Source: Bacteroidota bacterium (GTDB lineage: Bacteria; Bacteroidota; Bacteroidia; UKL13-3). Taken from it: DNA of 42,892 bases. This document shows, in pieces, positions 26,995 through 36,009 of the stretch (position 1 is the stretch's first letter; the number at the start of each line of letters is the position of its first letter). Location of the stretch: contig CANJUD010000017.1 in assembly GCA_947477885.1 (NCBI GenBank), positions 1-42,892 on the forward strand. The letters run 5' to 3'. The position numbers were made by a program, and so were the translations under genes. The notes beneath the pieces were generated by a model. It was not told the origin of the DNA and ran no database searches. It saw only the letters and a list, made by a program, of their open reading frames with translations.

Positions 26995-28464
26995 ATGATA
27001 CAATTTGACATACCAAAAGATAAGCAGAATATTATAAAAGTAATAGGTGTTGGAGGAGGTGGTGGTAATGCGGTGAATCATATGTTTAACCAAGGCATAC
27101 GCGGGGTTGACTTTGTCATATGCAATACCGATATGCAAGCGATTGAGGCAAGTCCTATACAATTGAAATTACAGATTGGTCAGAGTTTGACAGGTGGTTT
27201 GGGAGCAGGATCAAATCCTGATACCGGAGAAAAGGCAGCACAGGAAAGTATAGAAGCTATTGTAGAGTTATTGGGCATTAATACAAAAATGTTATTCATT
27301 ACTGCAGGTATGGGTGGTGGAACAGGAACAGGTGCAGCACCTATTATAGCGCAGACCGCAAAAGATATGGGTATATTAACTGTGGGTATTGTTACTACAC
27401 CATTTAAAGTAGAAGGTAATCGCAGAAGAACCTTTGCTGATAGTGGTTTGCAGCGTATGAAAGATTCTGTTGATTGCTTATTAGTGATTAATAATGATCG
27501 TATCATGGAGTTGCATGGCAATCAAAAATTCAGTGATGCATTTTCTCATGCCAATGATATTTTGACCACCGCAGCAAGAGGAATTGCAGAAATTATTACC
27601 GTGACAGGATATATAAATGTGGATTTTGAAGATGTACGCACTGTGATGACCAATAGTGGTGTAGCCATTATGGGTACTGCAACTGCTGAGGGTGAATGCA
27701 GAGCATTGAATGCTATAGAAGCTGCGATGACGAGTCCGCTTTTGAATAATAATAAGATAAAAGGAGCGAAGAATATATTATTAAATATAACAAGTGGAAC
27801 CGATGAAGCATTGATGACGGAGATAGAAGAAATTACCAACTATGTGCAACGCGAAGCTGAAATTACTACTGATATCATACTTGGACTTACACAGGACGAA
27901 ACGCTTGGAAGCAAAATCTCAGTAACCATTATAGCAACCGGATTTGAGCCTGTAGAAAATAAACCTATTGAACAACAGTGGGTGAAAAGAAATTTGGTAG
28001 ATGAGAATAATACAAATGTTATACAGACAAATCCACAAGTTAAACCTCAGGAGCCTAAACTGAGTGTTGAAGAAAACCAGTTTGAGTTGTTTGATTTGAA
28101 TGCACCTGAGCCCGCAGCAGAAGAGCCTGTGGCCGAACATATAGAAGCACCTATAGAAGAAAAAATTGAAACACCATCCGCAGAAGAATATATAACTACT
28201 GAGATGCGTGAAGATAAAGAACGCGTAGAAAAATTAAAGCAACGTATGGTTGAAATGCGTAAACTTAGCCAAGATATTCGCAACCCGCAGATGGTTGATG
28301 AAATGTATAATGTACCCGCATATATTCGTAAAGCTATAAACCTTGAAAAAGTACCACACTCGTCGGAGAATAATTTGAGCCGTGTTTCTTTGGTAGAAGA
28401 AAAAGAGGAAAAGAAACACGAGCTAAAACAGAACAATTCCTTTCTCCACGACAATGTAGATTGA
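26995..28464 (+). CDS. ftsZ: Cell division GTPase FtsZ
   Basis: 489 residues, longer than E. coli FtsZ (383). Tubulin-like GTPase that forms the Z-ring. Seen: GVGGGGGNAVNHM, the GTP signature GMGGGTGTGAAPI, NNDRIMEL, and the T7 loop NVDFEDVRTVM. After residue ~320 comes a long acidic linker, then VPAYIRK at 440-446 (the usual FtsA/ZipA-binding peptide), then a further 43 residues ending NSFLHDNVD. The last gene of the dcw operon; a terminator follows 38 nt downstream. Confidence 0.98.
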   Translation: MIQFDIPKDKQNIIKVIGVGGGGGNAVNHMFNQGIRGVDFVICNTDMQAIEASPIQLKLQIGQSLTGGLGAGSNPDTGEKAAQESIEAIVELLGINTKMLFITAGMGGGTGTGAAPIIAQTAKDMGILTVGIVTTPFKVEGNRRRTFADSGLQRMKDSVDCLLVINNDRIMELHGNQKFSDAFSHANDILTTAARGIAEIITVTGYINVDFEDVRTVMTNSGVAIMGTATAEGECRALNAIEAAMTSPLLNNNKIKGAKNILLNITSGTDEALMTEIEEITNYVQREAEITTDIILGLTQDETLGSKISVTIIATGFEPVENKPIEQQWVKRNLVDENNTNVIQTNPQVKPQEPKLSVEENQFELFDLNAPEPAAEEPVAEHIEAPIEEKIETPSAEEYITTEMREDKERVEKLKQRMVEMRKLSQDIRNPQMVDEMYNVPAYIRKAINLEKVPHSSENNLSRVSLVEEKEEKKHELKQNNSFLHDNVD

Positions 28465-28502
28465 CGTAAAGTGAAAGACCAAGATATTGGTAAAATAATT
28501 TG

Positions 28503-28524
28503 AAGCCCCAGTAGGGGCTTTTTT
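28503..28524. terminator. Terminator at the end of the dcw operon
   Basis: AAGCCCC (28503-28509), loop AGTA, GGGGCTT (28514-28520), then TTTTA. It lies between two converging genes; an A/T-rich run on both sides allows it to act in both directions. Confidence 0.92.
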
Positions 28525-29380
28525 ATTTTTCAATTCGGCAATATTTATAATAGGATATAGCATTAATAAGTTGTTCTTCAAAAATCAATTTATGTGAACT
28601 GTCTTTTGTGCAAAGTTGAAGTGTATTACTTGAATCCATTTTTTTCTTTTGCAAACGGTAATTTGCTCCATAATAAGTGGAGTCAAAATCATATTTTATA
28701 TCATCTGATTTACAAAATTTTAATTGGGAAGTATCTTGAGGTGAAATTGCAAGTATAATAGGTGGGGCATCTACAATTGTATCATAACCTCCTATTTCAG
28801 TTTTAATATTGTCAATTATTATAATATCGCATTTTTCAAAAAAACCATTAGGCGGAAGTTTTTTGATGCTTGAGTTGACATCTAATTTATAAAAGGTATC
28901 CTTCTTTAAGTAATGCACAGTATATGATTTAACATCTAACATGATTTCATGTTCGCACAAATGAATTTTTTTATTCGGCATAAACCAAGTTCTACCGTGA
29001 GAATTAAAAGCCAATTCTTCTGAATGTATTTTTCCTGAATACAAATTTCCTAATGAGCTTATTAAGGGTGGTAGCTTTATGGAAGTTAATGTAATAGAAT
29101 CTATAATTTTCTTTTTATAGAGATCTTTTAAATAGACTTTACAAGTTCCTAAATGTTGAGCAGAGAAAATATATCCACCCACCCATTCCTCTATCTTACA
29201 AACATTAGAATATAATTCATATCTTGCTGAATCCTTGCTAGGAAATTTTGCTTAAAATGCAACAGCAGCGTATTGATATATAATATTTGTGTCGAATTTA
29301 ATTAGGTGTTTTTGGGCAATAGTAATATTTGATGCAAAAATGCAACAGCATAAAATCAATATCTTGTAAACGGCATTCAT
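28523..29380 (-). pseudogene. Secreted protein interrupted by one in-frame stop
   Basis: The gene starts at ATG 29380 with a signal peptide (MNAVYKILILCCCIFASN, then ITIAQ). After 42 codons a TAA (29252-29254) interrupts it, and the same frame then continues open to 28523; a GTG at 29182 could restart it as a 219-residue fragment. Without the stop it would be 285 residues. No domain is recognised. The C-terminal part is rich in Lys/Asp/Ile and has four Cys, with no membrane segment. A TAAATTTG box lies 54 nt upstream. It is a recent nonsense mutation, a read-through site, or a sequence error. The terminator of the dcw operon overlaps its 3' end. Confidence 0.75.
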
Positions 29381-29434
29381 TTAGCTATATTAGGAACGAA
29401 TATTTTGAGTTTTTATTGTGGCGTTTGTTGCTTG

Positions 29435-29442
29435 CAAATTTA
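29435..29442 (-). promoter_or_regulatory. TAnnTTTG -7 box of the interrupted secreted protein
   Basis: Reads TAAATTTG on the minus strand, 54 nt before the ATG at 29380. Confidence 0.45.
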
Positions 29443-29489
29443 ATCTTTTCTTCAATTCTCTGATTTTATGTTTTCCACCCCTAGATTCA

Positions 29490-29497
29490 TATATTTG
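29490..29497 (+). promoter_or_regulatory. TAnnTTTG -7 box of the GH3 gene
   Basis: TATATTTG, 20 nt before the TTG at 29518 and 50 nt before the ATG at 29548. Divergent from the box at 29435. Confidence 0.5.
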
Positions 29498-29517
29498 CCG
29501 TAAATATAGATAAACAA

Positions 29518-30988
29518 TTGCCTAATCTTAATAATATATTATTTCACATGGCAGCACCTGTTATTTCAAATAGGTTGTTAAAGGTATTGAAAAATATTCC
29601 AGAAACCAATGCGGATATTTTAGCATCTCAGAATAAAGTATTAAATAGTATTGTGGGTCAAATTTCAAAATGTGAATTTGGGAAAAGGATGGGGGTGACT
29701 GCACAAGAAAGGATTGAAGAATTTCAAAACAAACCAGTTACTTCTTACCATGATTATATACTTTATATTGAAAATATAAAAGATGGGAAGCCCAATCAAT
29801 TATGGCCACGTCTTCCATTGTTTATGGCAGAAACATCGGGCAGTACAGCTTCTAAAAAATATATTCCCATCACTCAAGAATTATTACAAAATCAATTGAA
29901 TGGAAGAAGGAATGCCTTGGCTAATGTGATTAGTATATATGGAAGTAGCAGGATATTAAAATCGCCACCTTTAAGTTTTGGAGACGCACCTGTTTTTAAT
30001 CAATATGGGAAAATAAAATCGGCTCCCATTTCTGCAATTTTGGCTTCTCAAATGCCTTGGTGGTCTAAATATTTTTCGCGTCCTTCAATGGCTACACGTA
30101 AAATTCCGCTGTTTAAAGACCGAATTCAATCGATATATAATGAAATATCTCAATCACCTCCGGGCTTTATAGTAGCTATGCCTGCTTGGTTGCGTGATTT
30201 TTTTTTCTACACTTTCTACAGAACAATTGCAAACCATCATTGATGCTAAACCGGTTTTGAATTTGAGCGGCATGAATCCACAACCCTATATTGCATATTT
30301 TAAAAATTTAGTTGGTGATAGTTTTGATTTTGTAGAAACCTATCCAGCATCAGAAGGTTTTTTTGGTTGGCAAGATCGTAAAGGTGAGCAGGGAATTAGA
30401 CTATATATTAATAGTGGAATTTATTATGAAATGTTGTATAATAATGGTACTACAAAGCCGATTGCAGAAACACAAATCGGAGATGCGGGAGAACTTGTAA
30501 TTACTAACAGTAGCGGGCTTTTTAGATATTGTATGGGAGATGTTGTATCTATAGTGTCACACAATCCGATCCGCATTATTATATTAGGAAGGAAGGCTGA
30601 AACATTGTCGGTTTTTGGAGAACATTTACTGAGTTCGGAAACAGATACTGTTATAAAAAATATCGCTGCACATTATCATATTCCTGTATTTGATTATATA
30701 GTATGTCCGGCACCAATAGATTCTACTCATAAATCGCATCATATTTGGTATGTAGAATCTGACCTAGAAAAACTTCCAGAAAATTTACCTCTATATATTA
30801 ATCAAGAACTATCTAAATTAAATATGTGTTATCGAGATTTATATAATGATGGTGTTTTGACCTATCCTGAAATTAGATTATTAAAACCCAATACGATTTT
30901 AAACTATTATAAAAGCAAAGGACGAACTAGTTTACAACAGAAGTTGCCGAGATTGGTTAAGGAAGATTTTGATAAATTACGAATTTAA
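29518..30988 (+). pseudogene. GH3-family acyl-adenylating protein split by a frameshift in a 9-T run
   Basis: Two overlapping frames (29518-30243 and 30194-30988) together make one GH3 protein of about 489 residues. The N-part has ETSGSTASKKYIPIT (the ATP-binding loop of this acyl-adenylate family). The C-part has ETYPASEGFFGWQ and FRYCMGDVV with the adenylation motifs. They meet in a run of nine T (30198-30206). Removing one T joins WLRDFF to STLSTEQLQ in frame, while the raw sequence stops at 30243. The start is TTG at 29518 or ATG at 29548. The bacterial GH3 role is unknown; plant relatives join amino acids to hormone acids. It could be a true pseudogene, a phase-variable gene, or a homopolymer read error. 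Confidence 0.85.
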
Positions 30989-31034
30989 AATTACGAATTA
31001 CGGGGTAAACTAATTCGTAATTGTAAATTCGTAA
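30977..31034. repeat. 24-bp hairpin overlapping the GH3 stop
   Basis: Arm 30977-31000 and arm 31011-31034 are complementary at 23 of 24 positions with a 10-nt loop; each arm itself holds two copies of TTACGAATT or its complement. The left arm includes the last three codons and stop of the GH3 frame. It may act as a terminator-like or insulating structure before the next promoter. Confidence 0.85.
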
Positions 31035-31048
31035 TTCGCTATTCCTAG

Positions 31049-31056
31049 TATATTTG
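31049..31056 (+). promoter_or_regulatory. TAnnTTTG -7 box of the biotin carrier gene
   Basis: TATATTTG, then CAGC, then ATG: the same 4-nt spacing as at SRAP and murB. Confidence 0.6.
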
Positions 31057-31060
31057 CAGC

Positions 31061-31555
31061 ATGAAAGCCAAAATAGGAGACAAGGAACATCACATCGAGC
31101 AAAAGACTGATGGGCTTAAGGTTAATGGACAGGTTGTGCCATTGGAATTGCTGAGCAAAGAGGGCGACAATTATTATTATAACTTAAGGGGCCGCAATTA
31201 TAAAGTGGAGATCGTGGAGTGTGATGCTGACACAAAAGAAATTGTGGTGAAAGTAAATGGAAAAAAAACTACTGTTAAATTGCGAGACAGATATGATGAG
31301 TTGTTGGCCAGCATGGGTTTAGATACCAAGGCGAATAAAAAACAGGGACAAATAAAAGCACCGATGCCGGGCATGGTGTTGAAATTGTTAGCCCAAGAGG
31401 GACAGCAGATTGCCAAAGGCGATAGTCTGTTATTGTTAGAAGCTATGAAGATGGAGAACATCATCAAATCGCCTGTGGATGGGCTGATTAAGAAAATATA
31501 TATTGCAGAAAAAGACAAGGTGGAGAAGAATCAGGTGATGATAGAATTTGGGTGA
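31061..31555 (+). CDS. Biotin carboxyl carrier protein (acyl-CoA carboxylase type)
   Basis: 164 residues. The C-terminal biotinyl domain (~98-164) has the APMPGMV strand and the EAMKMEN hairpin with Lys130 as the biotin site. The N-terminal ~90 residues resemble the linker part of carboxylase alpha subunits (propionyl-, methylcrotonyl- or pyruvate-carboxylase type) rather than the Ala/Pro-rich N-terminus of AccB. It carries CO2 on biotin between the carboxylase and transferase subunits. accD starts 99 nt downstream, but no biotin-carboxylase gene is seen nearby. A -7 box ends 4 nt before the ATG. Confidence 0.9.
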   Translation: MKAKIGDKEHHIEQKTDGLKVNGQVVPLELLSKEGDNYYYNLRGRNYKVEIVECDADTKEIVVKVNGKKTTVKLRDRYDELLASMGLDTKANKKQGQIKAPMPGMVLKLLAQEGQQIAKGDSLLLLEAMKMENIIKSPVDGLIKKIYIAEKDKVEKNQVMIEFG

Positions 31556-31654
31556 CAAATTAACCCATTGTAAATTAGAAAATTACATTATTAAAGAACA
31601 AGTTTGGCAGAAAAAACCGATTTTTGCCCACCATTATAAAATCAATGATAAAAC

Positions 31655-32572
31655 ATGAGTTGGTTTAAACGCGTTAAGGAAGGAATTACCACTTCCACCA
31701 AAGATAAAAAATCCACGCCTGAGGGCTTGTGGCACAAGTGTCCCCGCTGCAAAAAGGTGATGGACGCAAATGACCATACTAATAATAAATGGGTATGTCC
31801 GCAATGTAATTATCATACAAAGATTGGTTCGGCAGAATACTTTGACGTTTTGTTTGGTGAAAATTTCCAGGAGCTTTTCTCCAATATTTTACCAACCGAC
31901 CCGCTCAAATTCAATGACACCAAAAGCTATGAAAATCGCTTGAAGGATACCATAAATAAGACGGGTTTGAACGATGCACTGCGAGTTGCTGTGGGCGATA
32001 TCGGTCGGCATAAGCTGGTAGTGGCTTGTATGGATTTTAATTTCATTGGCGGCTCTATGGGCTCAGTGATGGGAGAAAAAATTGCAAGGGCTATTGACTA
32101 TGGCCGAGAGCACAAAATCCCCGTGATGGTTATTAGTAAATCGGGTGGAGCACGAATGATGGAAGCTGCATTCTCATTGATGCAGATGGCCAAGACCTCA
32201 GCAAAACTTGCATTGCTTGCTCAGGCAGGTGTTCCTTATATATCCTATCTTACTGATCCAACAACAGGTGGCGTTACCGCATCGTTTGCCATGTTAGGCG
32301 ATTTTAATATTGCCGAGCCTGAAGCATTAATTGGATTTGCGGGACCTCGCATCATCAAAGAAGCTATAGGTAAAGATTTGCCGAAAGGGTTCCAAAGTTC
32401 TGAATTTGTATTAGAACATGGTTTTTTAGACATGATAGTGAACCGCTCGGAAATGCAGAGTAAACTGATACAATTATTGGATTTACTTTCGGATATGATG
32501 CCTGAGATTCCTGAGAAAGAACCAGAGGTGAAAGTTGAGGTGAAACAGGAGAAGAAGGAAGAAGTAGATTAG
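31655..32572 (+). CDS. accD: Acetyl-CoA carboxylase carboxyltransferase subunit beta
   Basis: 305 residues. With AccA it moves the carboxyl group from biotin to acetyl-CoA to make malonyl-CoA for fatty acid synthesis. Seen: N-terminal zinc ribbon Cys29, Cys32, Cys48, Cys51 (CPRC and CPQC), then the crotonase-like core with SGGARMMEA, YLTDPTTGGVTASFA, EPEALIGFAGPRII and VLEHGFLDMIV. The C-terminus is a charged Lys/Glu tail. It stands next to a biotin carrier, but accA is not in the window. Confidence 0.96.
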   Translation: MSWFKRVKEGITTSTKDKKSTPEGLWHKCPRCKKVMDANDHTNNKWVCPQCNYHTKIGSAEYFDVLFGENFQELFSNILPTDPLKFNDTKSYENRLKDTINKTGLNDALRVAVGDIGRHKLVVACMDFNFIGGSMGSVMGEKIARAIDYGREHKIPVMVISKSGGARMMEAAFSLMQMAKTSAKLALLAQAGVPYISYLTDPTTGGVTASFAMLGDFNIAEPEALIGFAGPRIIKEAIGKDLPKGFQSSEFVLEHGFLDMIVNRSEMQSKLIQLLDLLSDMMPEIPEKEPEVKVEVKQEKKEEVD

Positions 32573-32624
32573 TAGTTGGTGGGGATACCAACCACAAACA
32601 GTGAACATAAAAAATAATAGTTAT

Positions 32625-32927
32625 ATGGATATTGCAGCAGAAGAATTAAAACAACGCATGGACAGTGGAGAAAAGCTAAACATTATAGATGTGCGGGAAC
32701 AGTATGAATTTGATGAGTTTAATATAGGAGCGAAGTTGATTCCGCTAGGAACGATACAAGGTGCAATCGATGATTTGGCCGAGTGGAAAGATGAGGAAGT
32801 GATAGTGCACTGCAAAGCAGGTGGGCGTAGTGCTGCAGCCCGTGATTATATGATGAAGAATGGATTTACCAATGTGAGAAATTTGGTGGGTGGCATGATG
32901 GATTGGCAGGCTAAGTTTAGCAAATAA
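32625..32927 (+). CDS. Single-domain rhodanese-like protein
   Basis: With the ATG at 32625 it has 100 residues, the size of one rhodanese domain; a GTG at 32601 would add eight residues without family likeness. Seen: DVREQYEFDEFNI (the CH2A region) and the active loop HCKAGGRSA with Cys63. It transfers sulfane sulfur to thiol acceptors, or handles persulfide. It starts 52 nt after accD. A 6-bp hairpin (GTTGGT 32575-32580, ACCAAC 32587-32592) lies in the gap. It is cytoplasmic, having no signal peptide. Confidence 0.9.
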   Translation: MDIAAEELKQRMDSGEKLNIIDVREQYEFDEFNIGAKLIPLGTIQGAIDDLAEWKDEEVIVHCKAGGRSAAARDYMMKNGFTNVRNLVGGMMDWQAKFSK

Positions 32928-32948
32928 ATATATATAATATATCCTGTT

Positions 32949-34874
32949 TTGGCTCAGGCAAAAAATATAGCTTTCGCAGTATTTTTACTTGTAGCATTCA
33001 TGGTTATTTTTTGGTCGTGTGGTGACCATAAAGAAGAAGCCAAAGAAAATTTTCTCTATAGAAATCATTCCGATTCAGCCAAATATTTGGGGAGTGAGGC
33101 ATGCAAAGGTTGCCATGCCGATAAGTATGAAACATTTATGCAAACGGGCATGGGGCAATCGTTTGGACTTGCTACGCCTGAGAAGAGTGCAGGTAAATAT
33201 ACAGGTCATGAAGTAATATATGATAAGGTTTTAGATTTGTATTATATGCCGCATTTTATCGGTAAAGATTTATATATAACTGAATTTAAATTACAGGGTA
33301 AGGATACAGTACATAAACGTGATCAGAAAATAAAATATATAATAGGTTCGGGACAGCATACCAATTCGCATATTATAGAAAATAATGGTTATTTATTTCA
33401 AGCACCGCTTACTTTTTATACGCAGGAGCAGAAATGGGATTTACCTCCAGGATTTGAGAATGGGGCGAATAGCCGCTTCTCACGTATTATAGGACATGAG
33501 TGTATGAGCTGTCATAATTCATTGCCCGATTATGTGGGCGGTTCCGAAAATCAGTTTACAAAAGTTCCATTGGGAATTGGTTGTGAGCGTTGCCACGGAC
33601 CCGGAAGTTTGCATGTGAGTGATAAACAAAAAGGTATTATAGTTGATGTAAAAAAAAATATAGATTATAGTATTGTAAATCCCGGAAAATTGCCTTGGAA
33701 ATTGCAGATAGATGTATGCCAACGATGCCACTTGCAAGGCAATACTGTATTGAAGCAAGGCAAGGACTGGCAAAGCTTTAGGCCTGGTATGAAGTTGAGT
33801 GAGGTGATGGATGTTTTTTTGCCCAGATATGCCGATGATGAGAATAGATTTTATATGGCGAGTCAGGCAGTGAGGTTGCAGATGAGTCCCTGTTTTTTGA
33901 AGAGCAATCCCGATTTGAATGACAATAATAAATTAAAAATGACATGTATTACTTGTCACAATCCGCATGTGAGTACAAGGCAAACAAATAAGGAACAATA
34001 TAATACTGCATGTGAAAATTGTCATACAGAAACTAAGAAAAATACTTGTACAGAAAATATATTAAATAGAAAAAAGGTTTCTGATAATTGTGTGCAATGC
34101 CACATGCCCAAAAATGGGAGTAGCGATATTCCCCACGTTTCAGTTACCGATCATTATATAAGAAAAAAAGCCGGGAATAATACTGCCAACAGCACCAATA
34201 CATTTAAAGGTTTGCGTTGTATAAATAACCGTGAAGTGGCTGATATTGCTGCTGCTGTGGCGTATTTGAATTCTTATGAAAAGGACAATAATAAGATTCA
34301 TACTTTAGATAGTGCCACCTATTATATTGATAAATCAAATACTGCAATATTGCCTGATTTGAAGATAAGACAATTATATATTTCACAACAATATTCTGAG
34401 TTGATAAATTATATACAAACCAATAAAAAAACAAGTACTGATCCATGGACAAACTATAGGGTAGGGGTTGCATTTTTAGAAAAAGGCGATATGAATACGT
34501 CAATAACTTGGTTAGAGAATGCAGTGAAGTTTGCCCCGAAAAAGTTGGAGTTTCAACAAAAACTAGGGATTGTATATATTGCCGCAAATAATGCAGCCAA
34601 AGGAAAAGAAATATTGGAGAAATTGGTTTTGGTAAATCCCGCAATGCCTATTGCATGGTACAACTTGGGCATGCTGGCAGCCAAGGAGAACAATATAACA
34701 CGAGCAGAATCCTGTTTGCAAAAAAGTATTTATTATGATCCGAACTATATACAAGCGTTGATAAATTTGGCGAATATTTCTGAGCAAAAGAATGATAAAA
34801 TGAGTTTGAAGAAATATATATTGAGATTAAAAAAATTGGAACCCAATAACAAACAATGGAATATTGCTTTATAA
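32949..34874 (+). CDS. Seven-haem cytochrome c / TPR lipoprotein
   Basis: 641 residues. The start is TTG; the next ATG (33000) would cut the signal segment. The hydrophobic N-terminus ends in a lipobox-like IFWSC with Cys24. CXXCH haem sites: 52-56, 185-189, 212-216, 257-261, 333-337, 355-359, 381-385, seven in all. After ~480 come TPR-like helix pairs (WTNYRVGVAFLEKGDMNTSI, LGIVYIAANNAAKGKEILE, NLGMLAAKENNITRAES). This fits the multihaem c554-type/TPR proteins of Bacteroidota. It is probably a periplasmic-face electron carrier or redox enzyme; no reductase partner is adjacent. It begins 21 nt after the rhodanese gene, so co-transcription is likely. Confidence 0.9.
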   Translation: MAQAKNIAFAVFLLVAFMVIFWSCGDHKEEAKENFLYRNHSDSAKYLGSEACKGCHADKYETFMQTGMGQSFGLATPEKSAGKYTGHEVIYDKVLDLYYMPHFIGKDLYITEFKLQGKDTVHKRDQKIKYIIGSGQHTNSHIIENNGYLFQAPLTFYTQEQKWDLPPGFENGANSRFSRIIGHECMSCHNSLPDYVGGSENQFTKVPLGIGCERCHGPGSLHVSDKQKGIIVDVKKNIDYSIVNPGKLPWKLQIDVCQRCHLQGNTVLKQGKDWQSFRPGMKLSEVMDVFLPRYADDENRFYMASQAVRLQMSPCFLKSNPDLNDNNKLKMTCITCHNPHVSTRQTNKEQYNTACENCHTETKKNTCTENILNRKKVSDNCVQCHMPKNGSSDIPHVSVTDHYIRKKAGNNTANSTNTFKGLRCINNREVADIAAAVAYLNSYEKDNNKIHTLDSATYYIDKSNTAILPDLKIRQLYISQQYSELINYIQTNKKTSTDPWTNYRVGVAFLEKGDMNTSITWLENAVKFAPKKLEFQQKLGIVYIAANNAAKGKEILEKLVLVNPAMPIAWYNLGMLAAKENNITRAESCLQKSIYYDPNYIQALINLANISEQKNDKMSLKKYILRLKKLEPNNKQWNIAL

Positions 34875-34889
34875 AAGCGAAAAAATATT

Positions 34890-34897
34890 TATATTTG
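34890..34897 (+). promoter_or_regulatory. TAnnTTTG -7 box of mltG
   Basis: TATATTTG, 16 nt before the mltG ATG, with a purine-rich AAGGA (34902-34906) between. Confidence 0.5.
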
Positions 34898-34913
34898 CAG
34901 TAAGGAACTAGAT

Positions 34914-35963
34914 ATGGCAAAGAAAAAATCAAAAAAAAACACGAAGAAACTGATTGTTATTGTCAGTTCGATTGTGGTGGTGATTGCTGTCACTGTTGGG
35001 TTTTTGTATTGGTTCGTATTGTGTAAACCCAATTTAAAATTGGCTAAAGACAAGCAGTTTTTTTATATACATACTGGAACAACGTATGCAATGTTATTGG
35101 ATGATATAGCTCCGCTGTTGCAAGATTCATGGAGTTTTAAATGGGCAGCAGAAGCTATGAAGTATGATGTTTTAATAAAACCTGGACGTTATACTTTAGC
35201 AGATGGAATGGGTAATAAGGAACTCATACAATTGCTGCGTTCAGGCAAACAAGAGCCTGTTAAGATTATTATACAATCGCATAATAGGGTGGCTGATATT
35301 ATCAAAAATATAACAGCAAATTTAGAAACCGATAGCCAAGATTTTGCTAAGGAATTATATAGCGGCACAAAATTAAAACTATATAATATATCACCAGATG
35401 ATATGTTTGAAATATTTATTCCCAATACCTATTTCATTAACTGGGATACTAAGCCTGACAGTGTGATTGGGCGTTTTGTACATGAATACAATAAATTCTG
35501 GACTAGTGAGCGTGAAAGCAAATTAAAATCACGTGGGATGTCAAAAAGTGACTGTGTTACTATTGCATCCTTAGTTGCGAAAGAAACCAATAAATCATCT
35601 GATATGCCCATTATAGCTGGGGTGGTTTTTAACCGACTTCATAAAAACATGAATTTGGAAATGGACCCTACAATTAAGTTTGCACTGCAAGATTTTACGA
35701 TTAATCGTATATATAATAAACATAAAGATGCAGCAGAATCATCACCTTATAATACTTACTCCCACAAGGGACTTCCTCCCGGACCTATCTGTAATCCTGC
35801 TATTGAAACTATAGATGCAGTGTTAAATGCGGACAATAATAATTTTATATTTTATTGTGCGAGTGAGACGAGACCGGGCTATCATAATTTTGCTGTCACC
35901 TTATCGCAGCATATGGCAAATGCGAGGAGATATCAAAGGTGGTTAGATGCGAATGGGTACTAG
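34914..35963 (+). CDS. mltG: Endolytic murein transglycosylase MltG
   Basis: 349 residues: Lys-rich cytoplasmic N-terminus, membrane segment at ~13-34, then the YceG domain with a LysM-like part and the catalytic region ASLVAKETNKSSDMP with Glu224, GVVFNRLHKNMNLEMDPTIKF, YNTYSHKGLPPGPICNP and the terminal FYCASETRPGYHNFA. It cuts new glycan strands near the membrane and sets their length. It works with the peptidoglycan enzymes of the dcw cluster but is a separate transcript. Confidence 0.96.
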   Translation: MAKKKSKKNTKKLIVIVSSIVVVIAVTVGFLYWFVLCKPNLKLAKDKQFFYIHTGTTYAMLLDDIAPLLQDSWSFKWAAEAMKYDVLIKPGRYTLADGMGNKELIQLLRSGKQEPVKIIIQSHNRVADIIKNITANLETDSQDFAKELYSGTKLKLYNISPDDMFEIFIPNTYFINWDTKPDSVIGRFVHEYNKFWTSERESKLKSRGMSKSDCVTIASLVAKETNKSSDMPIIAGVVFNRLHKNMNLEMDPTIKFALQDFTINRIYNKHKDAAESSPYNTYSHKGLPPGPICNPAIETIDAVLNADNNNFIFYCASETRPGYHNFAVTLSQHMANARRYQRWLDANGY

Positions 35964-36009
35964 GGGAGTATAAGGTAGAAAGTATATAGTATAAGGTATC
36001 AAGTATTTG

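Noticed and set aside
28047-28454. Reverse-strand frame of 135 codons rich in Ser and Phe
   Set aside because: Antisense to the acidic FtsZ linker; the composition is the complement of Glu/Lys codons.
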